A DNA stretch of 63,397 bases. Origin: Herbaspirillum sp. ASV7 (GTDB lineage Bacteria > Pseudomonadota > Gammaproteobacteria > Burkholderiales > Burkholderiaceae_D). Below the pieces are notes generated by a model. The model ran no database searches, was not told where the DNA came from, and saw only the letters and a program-made list of their open reading frames with translations. Each line of letters starts with the position of its first letter. The first letter of the stretch is position 1. Made by a program: the position numbers and the translations under genes. The stretch covers positions 1 through 63,397 of the forward strand of contig NZ_JAELUH010000029.1 in the NCBI RefSeq assembly GCF_016429215.1. The letters are read 5' to 3'. Below, one piece after another: positions 8,987 to 17,420 of this stretch.

Positions 8987-9061
8987 ATGTTGTCAGCAGT
9001 CAATCACACCGTCTACGCCGGTCTTCGCGCTTCTTGCCGCGTCGTGGGGATTGCTGCATGA
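8987..9061 (+). CDS. 24-aa leader ORF overlapping the HD-GYP start
   Basis: An ATG at 8987 preceded by AGGAG (8978-8982) opens a 24-codon frame. Its TGA (9059-9061) overlaps the ATG of the HD-GYP gene (9058-9060) in an ATGA junction. The arrangement is that of a translational-coupling leader peptide. The peptide (starting MLSAVNHTVYAG) resembles nothing recognised. Because the downstream gene also has its own GGGGA sequence at 9046-9050, the leader could modulate rather than be essential for translation. Expression is not shown by the sequence alone. Confidence 0.45.
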   Translation: MLSAVNHTVYAGLRASCRVVGIAA

Positions 9062-10713
9062 CCCATCCCGACCAGACCATCCCATCCAGCCCGCAGCGCG
9101 ATATCGCCTATCGGCTGGAACGGCTCACCGAGCTGTGCCGTGAGCTGGGCACTAATCGCGATATTCCCTTGCTGCTCGAACGCATCCTGCTGACCGCCAA
9201 GGACATCGCGCAAGCCGATGGCGGCACGCTCTATCGCATCGACGACAGCGCGCGCAGCCTGCAGTTCTACATCTCGGTCAACGATACCCTGGGCATGCAC
9301 CAGGGCGGCAGCAGCGGCACGCCGATCTCGATTCCTGACATCGCCCTGACACTGCCCGATGGCCAGCCCAACCTGGCGGCGGTGGCGGCCTATGCAGCCA
9401 ACACCGGCAAGTCGGTCAACATTGCCGACGTGTATCAGGCCAGCGGCTTCAACTTCAATGGCATGCGGCTGTTCGACGAGAAGTATGGCTACCACTCCAA
9501 GTCCATCCTGACCGTGCCCATGCAAGACCACGAGGGCGAACTGGTGGGGGTGCTGCAGCTGATCAATGCCATCGATGCGGCCACCGGCGAGGCCGTGCCA
9601 TTCTCCGAGACCGACCAGCACTTCATCGAAGCGCTGGCCTCGCAGGCGGCCATGGCGATGACCAACCAGCAACTGATCCAGCGCCTGGAACACCTGTTCG
9701 AAAGCCTGATCAAGCTCGTCAACATCGGCATCGGCGAGAAATCGCCCCACACCGGCCGTCACTGCGAGCAAGTGCCGCAACTGGCCATGATGCTGGCCGA
9801 TGCCGCGCACGAGGCCACCGAGGGGCCGCTGGCGGACTTCCGCATGACCGAGGCCGACCGCCGCGAACTGTGGCTGGCGGCGCTGCTGCATGACTGCGGC
9901 AAGATCAGCACGCCCACCCATATCGTGGAAAAGTCGACCAAGATGCAAACCATCTTCGACCGCATCCACCTGATCGATACCCGTTTCGAAGTCCTCAAGC
10001 GCGATGCCCAGATCGCCGTGTTGCAGGAGAAGCTGGCGCTGGGCGCGGCCCTCACGCCGGCGTACGCCGCTGAGCTCGATGCGCGCCTGCTGGCCCAACT
10101 GGCCGAGCTGGAGGAGGAACGCAACTTCCTGCGCAGGATCAATATCGGTACCGAGGGCATGAAGCCGGAAGACCAGCAGCGCGTCCTGGAGATCGCCGCC
10201 CGCCAGTGGCGCGGCCCCGACGGCCAGTTGCGCGCCCTGCTGGACGAGGAGGAGGCGGGCAACCTGCGCATCCGCGCCGGCACCCTCAACGATGCCGAGC
10301 GCCAGATCATCAACAATCACATCGTGATCACCATCAAGATGCTAGAGTCGCTGCCCTGGCCCAAGCAGCTCGCCCGGGTCACCGAGTTCGCCGGTGGTCA
10401 CCACGAGCGCGTGGATGGCAAGGGCTATCCCAAGGGGCTCACGCGCGATCAGATGTCGGTGCAGGCGCGCATCATGGCGGTGGCCGATATCTTCGAGGCG
10501 GTCACGGCTGCCGACCGTCCCTACAAGCGCGGCAATTCGCTCAACGAGGCGGTGGAGATCCTGGCCGGTTTCAAGGCGCGCAACCATATCGACCCGGACA
10601 TCTTCGACCTGTTCGTGCGTGAACGCATCTATGAGAAGTATGCCGAGAAGTTCATGCACCCTAGCCAGATCGACGAAGTCGACCTGTCGCGCATCCCCGG
10701 TCATGAACCCTGA
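9058..10713 (+). CDS. GAF and HD-GYP domain protein, probable cyclic-di-GMP phosphodiesterase
   Basis: This 551-residue cytoplasmic protein joins an N-terminal GAF sensor domain (about residues 25-200) to a C-terminal HD-GYP domain. HDCGK begins at residue 278, and HHERVDGKGYP begins at 448, the conserved motif that gives the family its name. About 130 residues of Glu/Leu-rich sequence separate these motifs, longer than in minimal HD-GYP proteins, and probably form a helical insert. HD-GYP enzymes hydrolyse cyclic di-GMP to pGpG or GMP using a di- or tri-metal centre. GAF input suggests control by a small ligand or redox cue. The ATG at 9058 is chosen for its GGGGA site and its overlap with the leader ORF; an in-frame start further upstream lacks family similarity. 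Confidence 0.9.
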   Translation: MTHPDQTIPSSPQRDIAYRLERLTELCRELGTNRDIPLLLERILLTAKDIAQADGGTLYRIDDSARSLQFYISVNDTLGMHQGGSSGTPISIPDIALTLPDGQPNLAAVAAYAANTGKSVNIADVYQASGFNFNGMRLFDEKYGYHSKSILTVPMQDHEGELVGVLQLINAIDAATGEAVPFSETDQHFIEALASQAAMAMTNQQLIQRLEHLFESLIKLVNIGIGEKSPHTGRHCEQVPQLAMMLADAAHEATEGPLADFRMTEADRRELWLAALLHDCGKISTPTHIVEKSTKMQTIFDRIHLIDTRFEVLKRDAQIAVLQEKLALGAALTPAYAAELDARLLAQLAELEEERNFLRRINIGTEGMKPEDQQRVLEIAARQWRGPDGQLRALLDEEEAGNLRIRAGTLNDAERQIINNHIVITIKMLESLPWPKQLARVTEFAGGHHERVDGKGYPKGLTRDQMSVQARIMAVADIFEAVTAADRPYKRGNSLNEAVEILAGFKARNHIDPDIFDLFVRERIYEKYAEKFMHPSQIDEVDLSRIPGHEP

Positions 10714-10797
10714 AGTGGCCGGCCGACATGGGTTATGCTTGTGCCTGGACCAGCGGCCTTGGCCGCGGCATGACAGCGCATCGAGGAAAAGCAACAC

Positions 10798-12372
10798 GTG
10801 TCTGAGGCAGTAATCCGCACATCTCCCCCCGCCGGCCCCTCCGCCAGTTTCTTCCGCCGCCATTGGCGCGGCGAGTATTCCCTGGGCCGCTCGTACTGGC
10901 TGCATACGGTGCTGCTCAGTTCGCTCGTGCCGGCCCTGGCCATCTCGGTACTGGCACGGCTGACCAATGACATGCCGGCGCGCTATGGCATGGCCGGCGT
11001 GCTGGGCATCGCCGCCTTCAGCTACCTGGCCTGGACCTGGGGCGTCTGCGGCTGCTGGCGTTCGGCCAGCCGGCATGTGGCGCGTGGTGGCCGCCGCTGG
11101 GCCGAGGTGGTGGTCAAGTTCCTCATCGTCTGCGGTGTCATCAGCATGCTCACCAGCACCCTGCGCGCGATTCCGTCGCTGCATGAGCAGGTCGATATCG
11201 CCCTGGGCCGGCAACTGGGCCCGCCGGTGGTCTACCAGTTGCGCGTGGACGGCAAATCCCTGCTGCTGCAAGGCGGCATGAACGATGGCGCCGCCGAAGG
11301 CCTGGAGCGCATGTTGCAGCAATCGCCCTCGGTGAAGACGGTGGTGTTGTACTCGGCCGGCGGCTGGGTGCGCGAAGGCCGCCTGGTCGGCGATGTGATC
11401 CGCCGCCACCAGCTCAATACCTATGTCGAGCAGGAATGTTCGTCCTCCTGCACCCTGGCCTTCCTGGCCGGACGCGACCGTGCCATGGATCCGCGTGCGC
11501 ACATCGGCTTCCACACGCTCTATACGGTGGGCGGCGACGACCGCATCAACAAGAGCTTCGACCGCAAGCTGACCTTCGATACCTACGGCAAGCTGGGGCT
11601 ACCGCACGAGTTCATCGAACGCATCGCCGATACCCCGGCCAGCCAGAGCTGGTACCCGGAACTGGGCCAATTGCTGCAGGCTGGCGTGCTGACCCGCCTG
11701 GCCCCGGGCGGGGAGACGGCGCAGATCGCCACCATCGCCACCTCGCGCGACATCCTGGAGGCCGAGTTCAAGAAGGGCGCGCTGTTCGACATCATGGCAC
11801 GCTACCACCCCAGGGAATTTGCCCGCACCATCGACCTGGCCTGGGCCAAGGCCCAGGCACATGCCTCGGATGCCGAGATCCTGGCGGTCGGGCGCGAGCA
11901 GGTCGGCATGCTCAGCCGCCGCCTGTTGCCGATAGCCTCGGACCAGTCGCTGGCCGAATTCCAGCAATTGCTGCTGGACCAGGCAGTCGCCCTGCGCGGC
12001 ATCAGCGCGGCGGCCTGCACCGAACTGATCTATCCGCGTTCGCGGGCGGACGCCGCCGCCGGGCGCGAGGCGCCGCAAGCGGTGCTGCCGCCGGAGTTCG
12101 CCAACCGCGAACAGCTGATGACCCAGCACCTCCTGCGTGACGCCGATCCTGCCAATGCGGCGCGCTTCACGCTGGCCGAACGTACCCGTGTGATCCGTCA
12201 GGCGCTGGCGCCACTGACCCAGGACCAGCTCAAGCTGCTGTCCTCGCCGCTGCGCCGGGCGCAGGACCCGGAAGGGACCTGCGATGCCTCCATCGCCTAC
12301 CTGCGCGCGCTGAACCAGCTGCCGCCGGAGACCCGCCGGATCGCCCTGCGGGTGCTGTACTCCCGCCAGTGA
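10798..12372 (+). CDS. Membrane-anchored protein with ClpP/crotonase-like domain (COG3904-like)
   Basis: This 524-residue protein starts with GTG after a GAGGAAAAG ribosome-binding site. Residues ~30-130 contain three hydrophobic segments, followed by a domain resembling the periplasmic ClpP-like COG3904 group. The oxyanion-type turn YSAGGWVREG and the CSSSCTLAFLAG stretch, with AHIGFHT after it, correspond to the ClpP-fold core. The C-terminal ~250 residues are helical and unassigned. It follows the HD-GYP gene by 84 bases and may be cotranscribed. Proteolytic activity is uncertain: the Ser in SSSC is at the place expected for a nucleophile, but the remaining triad cannot be assigned by eye. 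Confidence 0.7.
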   Translation: MSEAVIRTSPPAGPSASFFRRHWRGEYSLGRSYWLHTVLLSSLVPALAISVLARLTNDMPARYGMAGVLGIAAFSYLAWTWGVCGCWRSASRHVARGGRRWAEVVVKFLIVCGVISMLTSTLRAIPSLHEQVDIALGRQLGPPVVYQLRVDGKSLLLQGGMNDGAAEGLERMLQQSPSVKTVVLYSAGGWVREGRLVGDVIRRHQLNTYVEQECSSSCTLAFLAGRDRAMDPRAHIGFHTLYTVGGDDRINKSFDRKLTFDTYGKLGLPHEFIERIADTPASQSWYPELGQLLQAGVLTRLAPGGETAQIATIATSRDILEAEFKKGALFDIMARYHPREFARTIDLAWAKAQAHASDAEILAVGREQVGMLSRRLLPIASDQSLAEFQQLLLDQAVALRGISAAACTELIYPRSRADAAAGREAPQAVLPPEFANREQLMTQHLLRDADPANAARFTLAERTRVIRQALAPLTQDQLKLLSSPLRRAQDPEGTCDASIAYLRALNQLPPETRRIALRVLYSRQ

Positions 12373-12396
12373 GCCATTGCGCCATTGCACCATTGC
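12373..12396 (+). repeat. Three tandem 8-bp units directly after a stop codon
   Basis: GCCATTGC occurs twice in tandem, followed by ACCATTGC, immediately after the stop codon of the preceding gene. It is outside coding sequence and has no evident function. A similar 8-bp triplicate overlaps the end of dadA near 37131-37153. Confidence 0.6.
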
Positions 12397-12550
12397 GCCG
12401 GCGCGGCTGGCGGCAGTCGATGTTGCGATGCGGTAAAATGACGTCATTCCTGCTTGTGCGCCGCTGCGTTGGCCGACCCTGGCGCCAAGCCCTTTCCTGA
12501 AGCAGCCATCGTTGCGGCAGGCCCGCCGCGCCTGCCGGCTTGTCCAGCCC

Positions 12551-14035
12551 ATGAGTACCATGACCATCACCCCTTTGCGCCTGCGCGCGCTGCGCCAGGA
12601 CGTCCTGGCCGGCCTGACCACTTCCTTTGCCCTCGTCCCCGAGTGCATCGCCTTCGCGCTGGTGGCGCAATTGAATCCGCTGATGGGTTTGTATGGCGCC
12701 TTCTTCATCTGCACCATCACGGCCTTGTTCGGCGGCCGGCCGGGGATGATTTCCGGTGCCGCCGGGTCCATGGCGGTGGTGATCGTGGCGCTGGTGGTGC
12801 AGCATGGGCCGCAGTATTTCCTGGCCACGGTGGTGTTGTCGGGGCTGATCATGCTGGCCTTCGGCGCGCTGCGGCTGGGCAAGCTGGTGCGCATGGTGCC
12901 GCATCCGGTGATGCTGGGCTTCGTCAACGGCCTGGCCATCGTGATCGCCACCGCGCAGCTGGAACATTTCCGTACCAACGGTCCGGGCGGTCCGCAATGG
13001 CTGCAGGGCAAGCCCCTGCTGGTCATGCTCGGCCTGACCCTGGCCACCATGCTGATCGTCTGGCTGCTGCCGCGCGTGACGCGCGCCATCCCGCCGGCGC
13101 TGGCGGCGATCCTGGGCGTGGGGGTATTGAGCTACGCCAGCGGGCTGCACACGCGCACGCTGGGCGACATGGCCGCCATCGCCGGCGGCTTGCCGCAATG
13201 GCACCTGCCGCTGGTGCCGCTGGATCTGGAGGCGCTGCGCATCATCGGCCCCTACGCGGTGCTGATGGCCATCGTCGGCTTGCTGGAAACCCTGCTGACC
13301 TTCAACCTCACCGACGAGATCACCGCCACCCGTGGCCAGCCGGACCGCGAATGCCTGGCGCTGGGCGCGGCCAATATCGTCGCGGGCCTGTTCGGCGGCA
13401 TGGGTGGCTGCGCCATGATCGGCCAGACCATGATCAACCTCGGCTCGGGCGGGCGCTCGCGCCTGTCGGGTGTGGTGGCGGGGGGGATGATCCTGCTGTT
13501 CATCCTGTTCCTGTCGCCGGCCATCGAGCGTATCCCGCTGGCGGCACTGGCCGGGGTGATGTTCGTGGTGGCGCAGGAGACCTTCGCCTGGGGCTCCTTG
13601 CGGGTGCTGGGCAAGGTGCCCAGGAACGATGCCCTGGTGATCATCGCCGTCACCGTCATCACCGTGATGACCGACCTGGCCGTGGCAGTGCTGTGCGGCA
13701 TCGTGATCGCTGCGCTCAACTTCGCCTGGCAACATGCGCGCGAGGTACGCGCCGAGGTCGCCGACGAAGACGACGGCAGCCGCACCTACCTGCCGCATGG
13801 CACCCTGTTCTTCGCCTCGACCACGCACTTCCTGGAATTGTTCGATCCGCAGCGCGATCCGCAGCAGGTCACGCTGGATTGCCGGCACCTGCGCCTGGCC
13901 GACCATTCGGCCATCGCCGCCGTGCAGACGCTGGCCGCGCGCTACGAGCGTGCCGGCAAGCAGCTGCGTGTAACGGCCCTGTCGCAGCGCTGCAGCCAGT
14001 TGCTAGCGCGGGCGGGATTGCCGCAGGCGGCCTGA
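12551..14035 (+). CDS. SulP family inorganic anion transporter
   Basis: The 494-residue inner-membrane protein has the SulP arrangement: many hydrophobic segments from residue ~15 to ~395, then a hydrophilic STAS domain of about 95 residues. The N-terminal sequence TSFALVPECIAFALVA is the conserved first helix region of SulP carriers, and a GGMGGCAMIGQTMIN stretch is typical of the family core. Members take up sulfate, bicarbonate or dicarboxylates by proton or sodium symport; the substrate cannot be assigned here. No carbonic anhydrase or sulfur gene is adjacent. The ATG at 12551 matches family starts; an upstream in-frame ATG adds 13 basic residues. Confidence 0.88.
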   Translation: MSTMTITPLRLRALRQDVLAGLTTSFALVPECIAFALVAQLNPLMGLYGAFFICTITALFGGRPGMISGAAGSMAVVIVALVVQHGPQYFLATVVLSGLIMLAFGALRLGKLVRMVPHPVMLGFVNGLAIVIATAQLEHFRTNGPGGPQWLQGKPLLVMLGLTLATMLIVWLLPRVTRAIPPALAAILGVGVLSYASGLHTRTLGDMAAIAGGLPQWHLPLVPLDLEALRIIGPYAVLMAIVGLLETLLTFNLTDEITATRGQPDRECLALGAANIVAGLFGGMGGCAMIGQTMINLGSGGRSRLSGVVAGGMILLFILFLSPAIERIPLAALAGVMFVVAQETFAWGSLRVLGKVPRNDALVIIAVTVITVMTDLAVAVLCGIVIAALNFAWQHAREVRAEVADEDDGSRTYLPHGTLFFASTTHFLELFDPQRDPQQVTLDCRHLRLADHSAIAAVQTLAARYERAGKQLRVTALSQRCSQLLARAGLPQAA

Positions 14036-14080
14036 GCGCGTTCACAGCGGCGTCCGTCCCCGCAAAAGATACTCCCGATC

Positions 14081-15004
14081 TCAGCCCGCCAGCGCCGCAT
14101 CCATCTCCCGCGCGCTGTCCAGGAACACCCCGCGCAGCCACTCTATGCCCGGATCATTGGTGCGATAGCGGTGCCACTGCATCATCTGGTGCATCTCTGC
14201 CAATGCCAGCGGGCTCTCCTTGAGCACGACCGGCAAGTGCGCCGCCATCTGGCGCGCCAGCCGGCTATGGACGGTGATGATGCGATCACTGCCCTGCACC
14301 AGCGCCAGGGACGAGGCGAAGCTGAAACTGGTGACTTCCACCCGCCTCGCAAAGCCCAGCTTGCTGGCCATCCAGGCCTCCACCGAGCTGGCATTGGCGC
14401 CCGGCGGGACCATCACCACATGGCCGGCCTGCATGTAGCGCTCCATGGTCAGCTCTCCCTGCGCCAGCGGGCTGTCACGCCACACCACGCAGACATGGCG
14501 TTCGCGGAAGACCTCTTCGGCGGGATGATCGGGGGTGCAGAACTCTTGTGGCATGACCAGCAGGTCCACCTCGGCCCGATCGAGTGAACGTGTCGGGTCC
14601 TGCACCTGCGGCATCAGGGCAAAGCGGATATGGGGCCCCTGCGCATGGGCGCGCGCCAGCACGTGCGGCATCAGCACGGTGAGCGTGAAGTCGGAGACCG
14701 AGATGCGGAACTCGCGCGTCGATTCGGCCGCAACGAAGGCAGGCTGGGCTGCAATCGAGCCCTCGATGCGCCGCAGGACATCATTGACCGCATCGCGCAA
14801 TACCTCTGCGCGCGGGGTCGGCTCCATGCGGCGGCCGACCTGGATCAGCAGTTCGTCGTCGAAATACTCGCGCAGGCGGGCCAGCGCATTGCTCATGGCG
14901 GATTGGCTCAGATGGATCTTTTCAGCGGCGCGGCTGATGCTCTGTTCGGTCAGCAGGGCATCCAGGGCGACCAGCAGATTGAGGTCGAGCTTGTTGAAAC
15001 GCAT
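14081..15004 (-). CDS. fdeR: LysR-type NodD-like regulator of the flavonoid-degradation operon
   Basis: The 307-residue protein has an N-terminal winged helix (about 5-65) with the NodD-like opening MRFNKLDLNLLVALDALL, and a C-terminal effector domain. It is divergent from a ten-gene operon whose content and order match fdeA-J. In H. seropedicae, FdeR is described as a NodD-like activator responding to naringenin. LysR regulators usually bind the shared divergent promoter, and a nod-box-like element lies 91 bases upstream of its start. The family and context are strong; the symbol relies on remembered locus organisation. Confidence 0.85.
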   Translation of the reverse strand: MRFNKLDLNLLVALDALLTEQSISRAAEKIHLSQSAMSNALARLREYFDDELLIQVGRRMEPTPRAEVLRDAVNDVLRRIEGSIAAQPAFVAAESTREFRISVSDFTLTVLMPHVLARAHAQGPHIRFALMPQVQDPTRSLDRAEVDLLVMPQEFCTPDHPAEEVFRERHVCVVWRDSPLAQGELTMERYMQAGHVVMVPPGANASSVEAWMASKLGFARRVEVTSFSFASSLALVQGSDRIITVHSRLARQMAAHLPVVLKESPLALAEMHQMMQWHRYRTNDPGIEWLRGVFLDSAREMDAALAG

Positions 15005-15094
15005 GGCGCTTGTCTCCGTTGTCTGGTCTGGTTTGCCGGCCCTCTTGATGGTGGAGGTGGGGCGGTCAATGTATTGATGCGGTCCATATCATGA

Positions 15095-15120
15095 ATCAAA
15101 ACAATCCATTTGATCAATAT
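15095..15120 (+). promoter_or_regulatory. Nod-box-like element in the fdeR-fdeA intergenic region
   Basis: ATCAAAACAATC at 15095-15106, followed by CATTTGATCAATAT, closely resembles the 3' part of the rhizobial nod box, which carries ATC-N-AAACAATC-N-ATTT and CAAT elements. A TTGATCAA palindrome lies at 15110-15117, and TTGAT at 15074-15078 is mirrored by ATCAA at 15095-15099. It sits between a NodD-like regulator and its presumed target operon, so it is the best candidate for the FdeR operator. The 5' half of the classical nod box is poorly conserved. Confidence 0.65.
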
Positions 15121-15284
15121 CAAGGCCGCTCTTAAGCTTCATCCATCCGCTGCATGGCCCCACCAGAAAGGGCCGGCGCGGCAAGCCGGCAGCGCATCCC
15201 GTGCGCCGCTGTTCGGCCTGGCCAGCAAAAGATGCCGATACGGCCAATAAAACGCCAGGCAGGGTTGGAGACAAGGAGACAGAA

Positions 15285-16202
15285 GTGAAGAGAGGATTCA
15301 TGCCGGCTTGCCGGCTGGCGGGTTGCGCGCTGTTGAGCGTGGCAGGCATGCAGGCAGCCCAGGCTTTCGAAGGCGGCGTGGCGCCATTCCCCACCGGCTC
15401 GACCGGTGAATACATTGCGGCGCTGCCACCCATCCCCGGCCTGTTTGCGGTCGAGCAGTTCAACTACAGTTCTTCCAGCGGCCTGTACGACAACAAGGGC
15501 AACAAGCTGCCGATTCCCTTCAGCTCGTCGGCCACCTCGGCCACCACGCGTCTGCTGGCCTCCTACGGGGTCGAATGGCTGGGCGCCAAGCTCTACTCGC
15601 AACTGGTCTTGCCGGTGGTAGCCCTGCATACCGAAGTGGCCGGTCATGGCGAGTCCCACAACGGTCTGTCCAACGTCACCGTCACGCCGGTGCTGCTACG
15701 CTGGGATGTGGCCGCCCATACCAACGTGACGGCCGGCTTCGATATCGCCCTGCAGACCGGATCCTACAACCCGGCGCGCACCAGCGTGGCCGTCGGTTAC
15801 ACCTCCTGGCAACCGGTGCTGGCCATCCGTCACAACAATCCCGAGGGCCTGGACCTGGGCATCTCCAACCGCCTGCTCATCAACGACACCAACAGTTCCA
15901 CCCATTACCGCTCCGGCAGCGCCTATGTCGCCGACTTCATCGGTGGCTGGAATGTCGGCAAGTGGAAGTTCGGTCTCACCGGTTCCTACCTGAACCAGTT
16001 CACCGATGACCGCCAGAACGGCACCGAGATCACCGGCAACCGCGCCCGCACCTTCGCGCTGGGCCCGACGGTGGCCTACAACGCCGGTCCCTTCAGCATC
16101 AACATGAATGTCCAGAAAGGCCTCTACGCCGCCAACACCGCCAAGAGCGACGCCGTCTGGATCAACTTCGCCATGCCCTTGTGGCTGGGCGGAGGGCACT
16201 GA
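15285..16202 (+). CDS. fdeA: Outer-membrane channel, phenol-degradation MetA/SphA-like
   Basis: The 305-residue protein starts with GTG after AAGGAG (15273-15278), has a signal peptide ending near AQAFEGG, and then a beta-rich sequence with alternating aromatic residues and a C-terminal aromatic-rich strand. It fits the SphA/MetA-pathway outer-membrane protein family, which is commonly the first gene of aromatic-degradation operons. Here it probably admits the flavonoid substrate. An internal ATG at 15300 is possible but would shorten the signal peptide's basic end. The family is reasonably clear; transport of naringenin is inferred from the operon. Confidence 0.78.
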   Translation: MKRGFMPACRLAGCALLSVAGMQAAQAFEGGVAPFPTGSTGEYIAALPPIPGLFAVEQFNYSSSSGLYDNKGNKLPIPFSSSATSATTRLLASYGVEWLGAKLYSQLVLPVVALHTEVAGHGESHNGLSNVTVTPVLLRWDVAAHTNVTAGFDIALQTGSYNPARTSVAVGYTSWQPVLAIRHNNPEGLDLGISNRLLINDTNSSTHYRSGSAYVADFIGGWNVGKWKFGLTGSYLNQFTDDRQNGTEITGNRARTFALGPTVAYNAGPFSINMNVQKGLYAANTAKSDAVWINFAMPLWLGGGH

Positions 16203-16232
16203 GAACACTGTCATCATCAAAGGAGTCCCACC

Positions 16233-17393
16233 ATGTTCCGTTACTTCCCGACGAATTATGTCTGGAATCTTTCCGTCGACCTGGCCATCGAGATGGGGGC
16301 GCGCATCGGCGAAATCGAAGCCATGTGCGCACCCCTGCAGGAAGCGGCCAGGCAGCCTGATGCCGAAGGCACCGCGGCCTTTCGCGCCACCTGGGCGGAC
16401 ATGGCCGACAAGCTGTGCAGTCTGGCGGCAGAAGATGAAATGCGCGGCCGGCTATTGTCGGCCGGTGCGAAATACAAGCGCGCCGCCAGCTACCTGCTGA
16501 CCTGCGAGCGCCTGCAGGCGCACGGCGCACCCGGTCGCATGGCGCTGTACCAGCGCTTTCTGGAAACCTTCCAGCGCGGCGTCGCCTTGAGCGGAGAAGA
16601 TTGCGAGCGCGTCGAGATCCCCTATGAGGGCAAGGTCATCTCGGGTCTGTATGTACCCGCCCGCAATGTCCAGGGGCCGGCACCGATCCTGGTGCAGCTC
16701 AATGGGCTGGATTCGACCAAGGAGATGAAGTACCTGGTCGGTCTGCCGGCCTGGCTGGCCGAGCGTGGCGTGGCCTCGCTGGTGATCGACCAGCCCGGCA
16801 CCGGCGAAGCCTTGCGCCTGCATGGCATGACCGCCCGTTACGACGCCGAGCATTGGGCCAGCCGCGTGGTGGACTGGCTGGAGCAGCGCGCCGATGTCGA
16901 TCCCACGCGCATCGCTTGCGAGGGCGTATCGCTGGGCGGCTACTACTGTCCACGCGTGGTCGCCATGGAGCCGCGCTTTTGTGCCGGGGTGGTCTGGGGC
17001 GCCAATCACGACTGGCGCGACGTGCAGAAACGGCGCCTGGAAAAGGAGGGCGACTTCCCCGTGCCGCACTACTGGAAGCACGTCTGCTGGGTCTGGGGTG
17101 CCAAGGACGTGGATGATTTCATGCGCATCGCCGAAGACGTCCACCTCGATGGCGTGGTCGAGAAGATCCGCGTGCCCTTCCTGGTCACCCACGGCGAGAA
17201 GGATAGCCAGATTCCGCTGAAGTGGGCGCAGCGCACCTACGAGCAGCTGGTCAACAGCCCCAAGCGCGAACTGAAGATCTTCACCGAGCGCGAGGGCGGT
17301 GTACAGCATGCCAGCTTCGACAACTCCATCAACGCCGGTCACTACATCGCCGACTGGGTCGCCGAGACCCTCGGTGCGCGTACCCGCCACTGA
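16233..17393 (+). CDS. fdeB: Alpha/beta-hydrolase, probable carbon-carbon bond hydrolase
   Basis: This 386-residue protein has a helical N-terminal region of about 130 residues before an alpha/beta-hydrolase core. The nucleophile elbow GVSLGG places Ser at 233; the acid is probably Asp324 (GEKDS) and the base His359 (VQHAS). The architecture resembles 2,6-dihydroxypseudooxynicotine hydrolase, which cleaves a C-C bond beside a ketone. In this operon it would cut the ring-fission product made by the extradiol dioxygenase encoded next door. It begins 30 bases after fdeA with an AAAGGAG site. The fold and triad are clear; the exact substrate is inferred. Confidence 0.85.
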   Translation: MFRYFPTNYVWNLSVDLAIEMGARIGEIEAMCAPLQEAARQPDAEGTAAFRATWADMADKLCSLAAEDEMRGRLLSAGAKYKRAASYLLTCERLQAHGAPGRMALYQRFLETFQRGVALSGEDCERVEIPYEGKVISGLYVPARNVQGPAPILVQLNGLDSTKEMKYLVGLPAWLAERGVASLVIDQPGTGEALRLHGMTARYDAEHWASRVVDWLEQRADVDPTRIACEGVSLGGYYCPRVVAMEPRFCAGVVWGANHDWRDVQKRRLEKEGDFPVPHYWKHVCWVWGAKDVDDFMRIAEDVHLDGVVEKIRVPFLVTHGEKDSQIPLKWAQRTYEQLVNSPKRELKIFTEREGGVQHASFDNSINAGHYIADWVAETLGARTRH

Positions 17394-17420
17394 TCATCCA
17401 TTGCAACGGAAGGAAGCTAC

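Noticed and set aside
12454..14223. A second long rightward frame overlapping the SulP gene
   Set aside because: It is a shifted-frame shadow rich in Arg/Ala/Gly. The SulP frame has membrane segments and family motifs.
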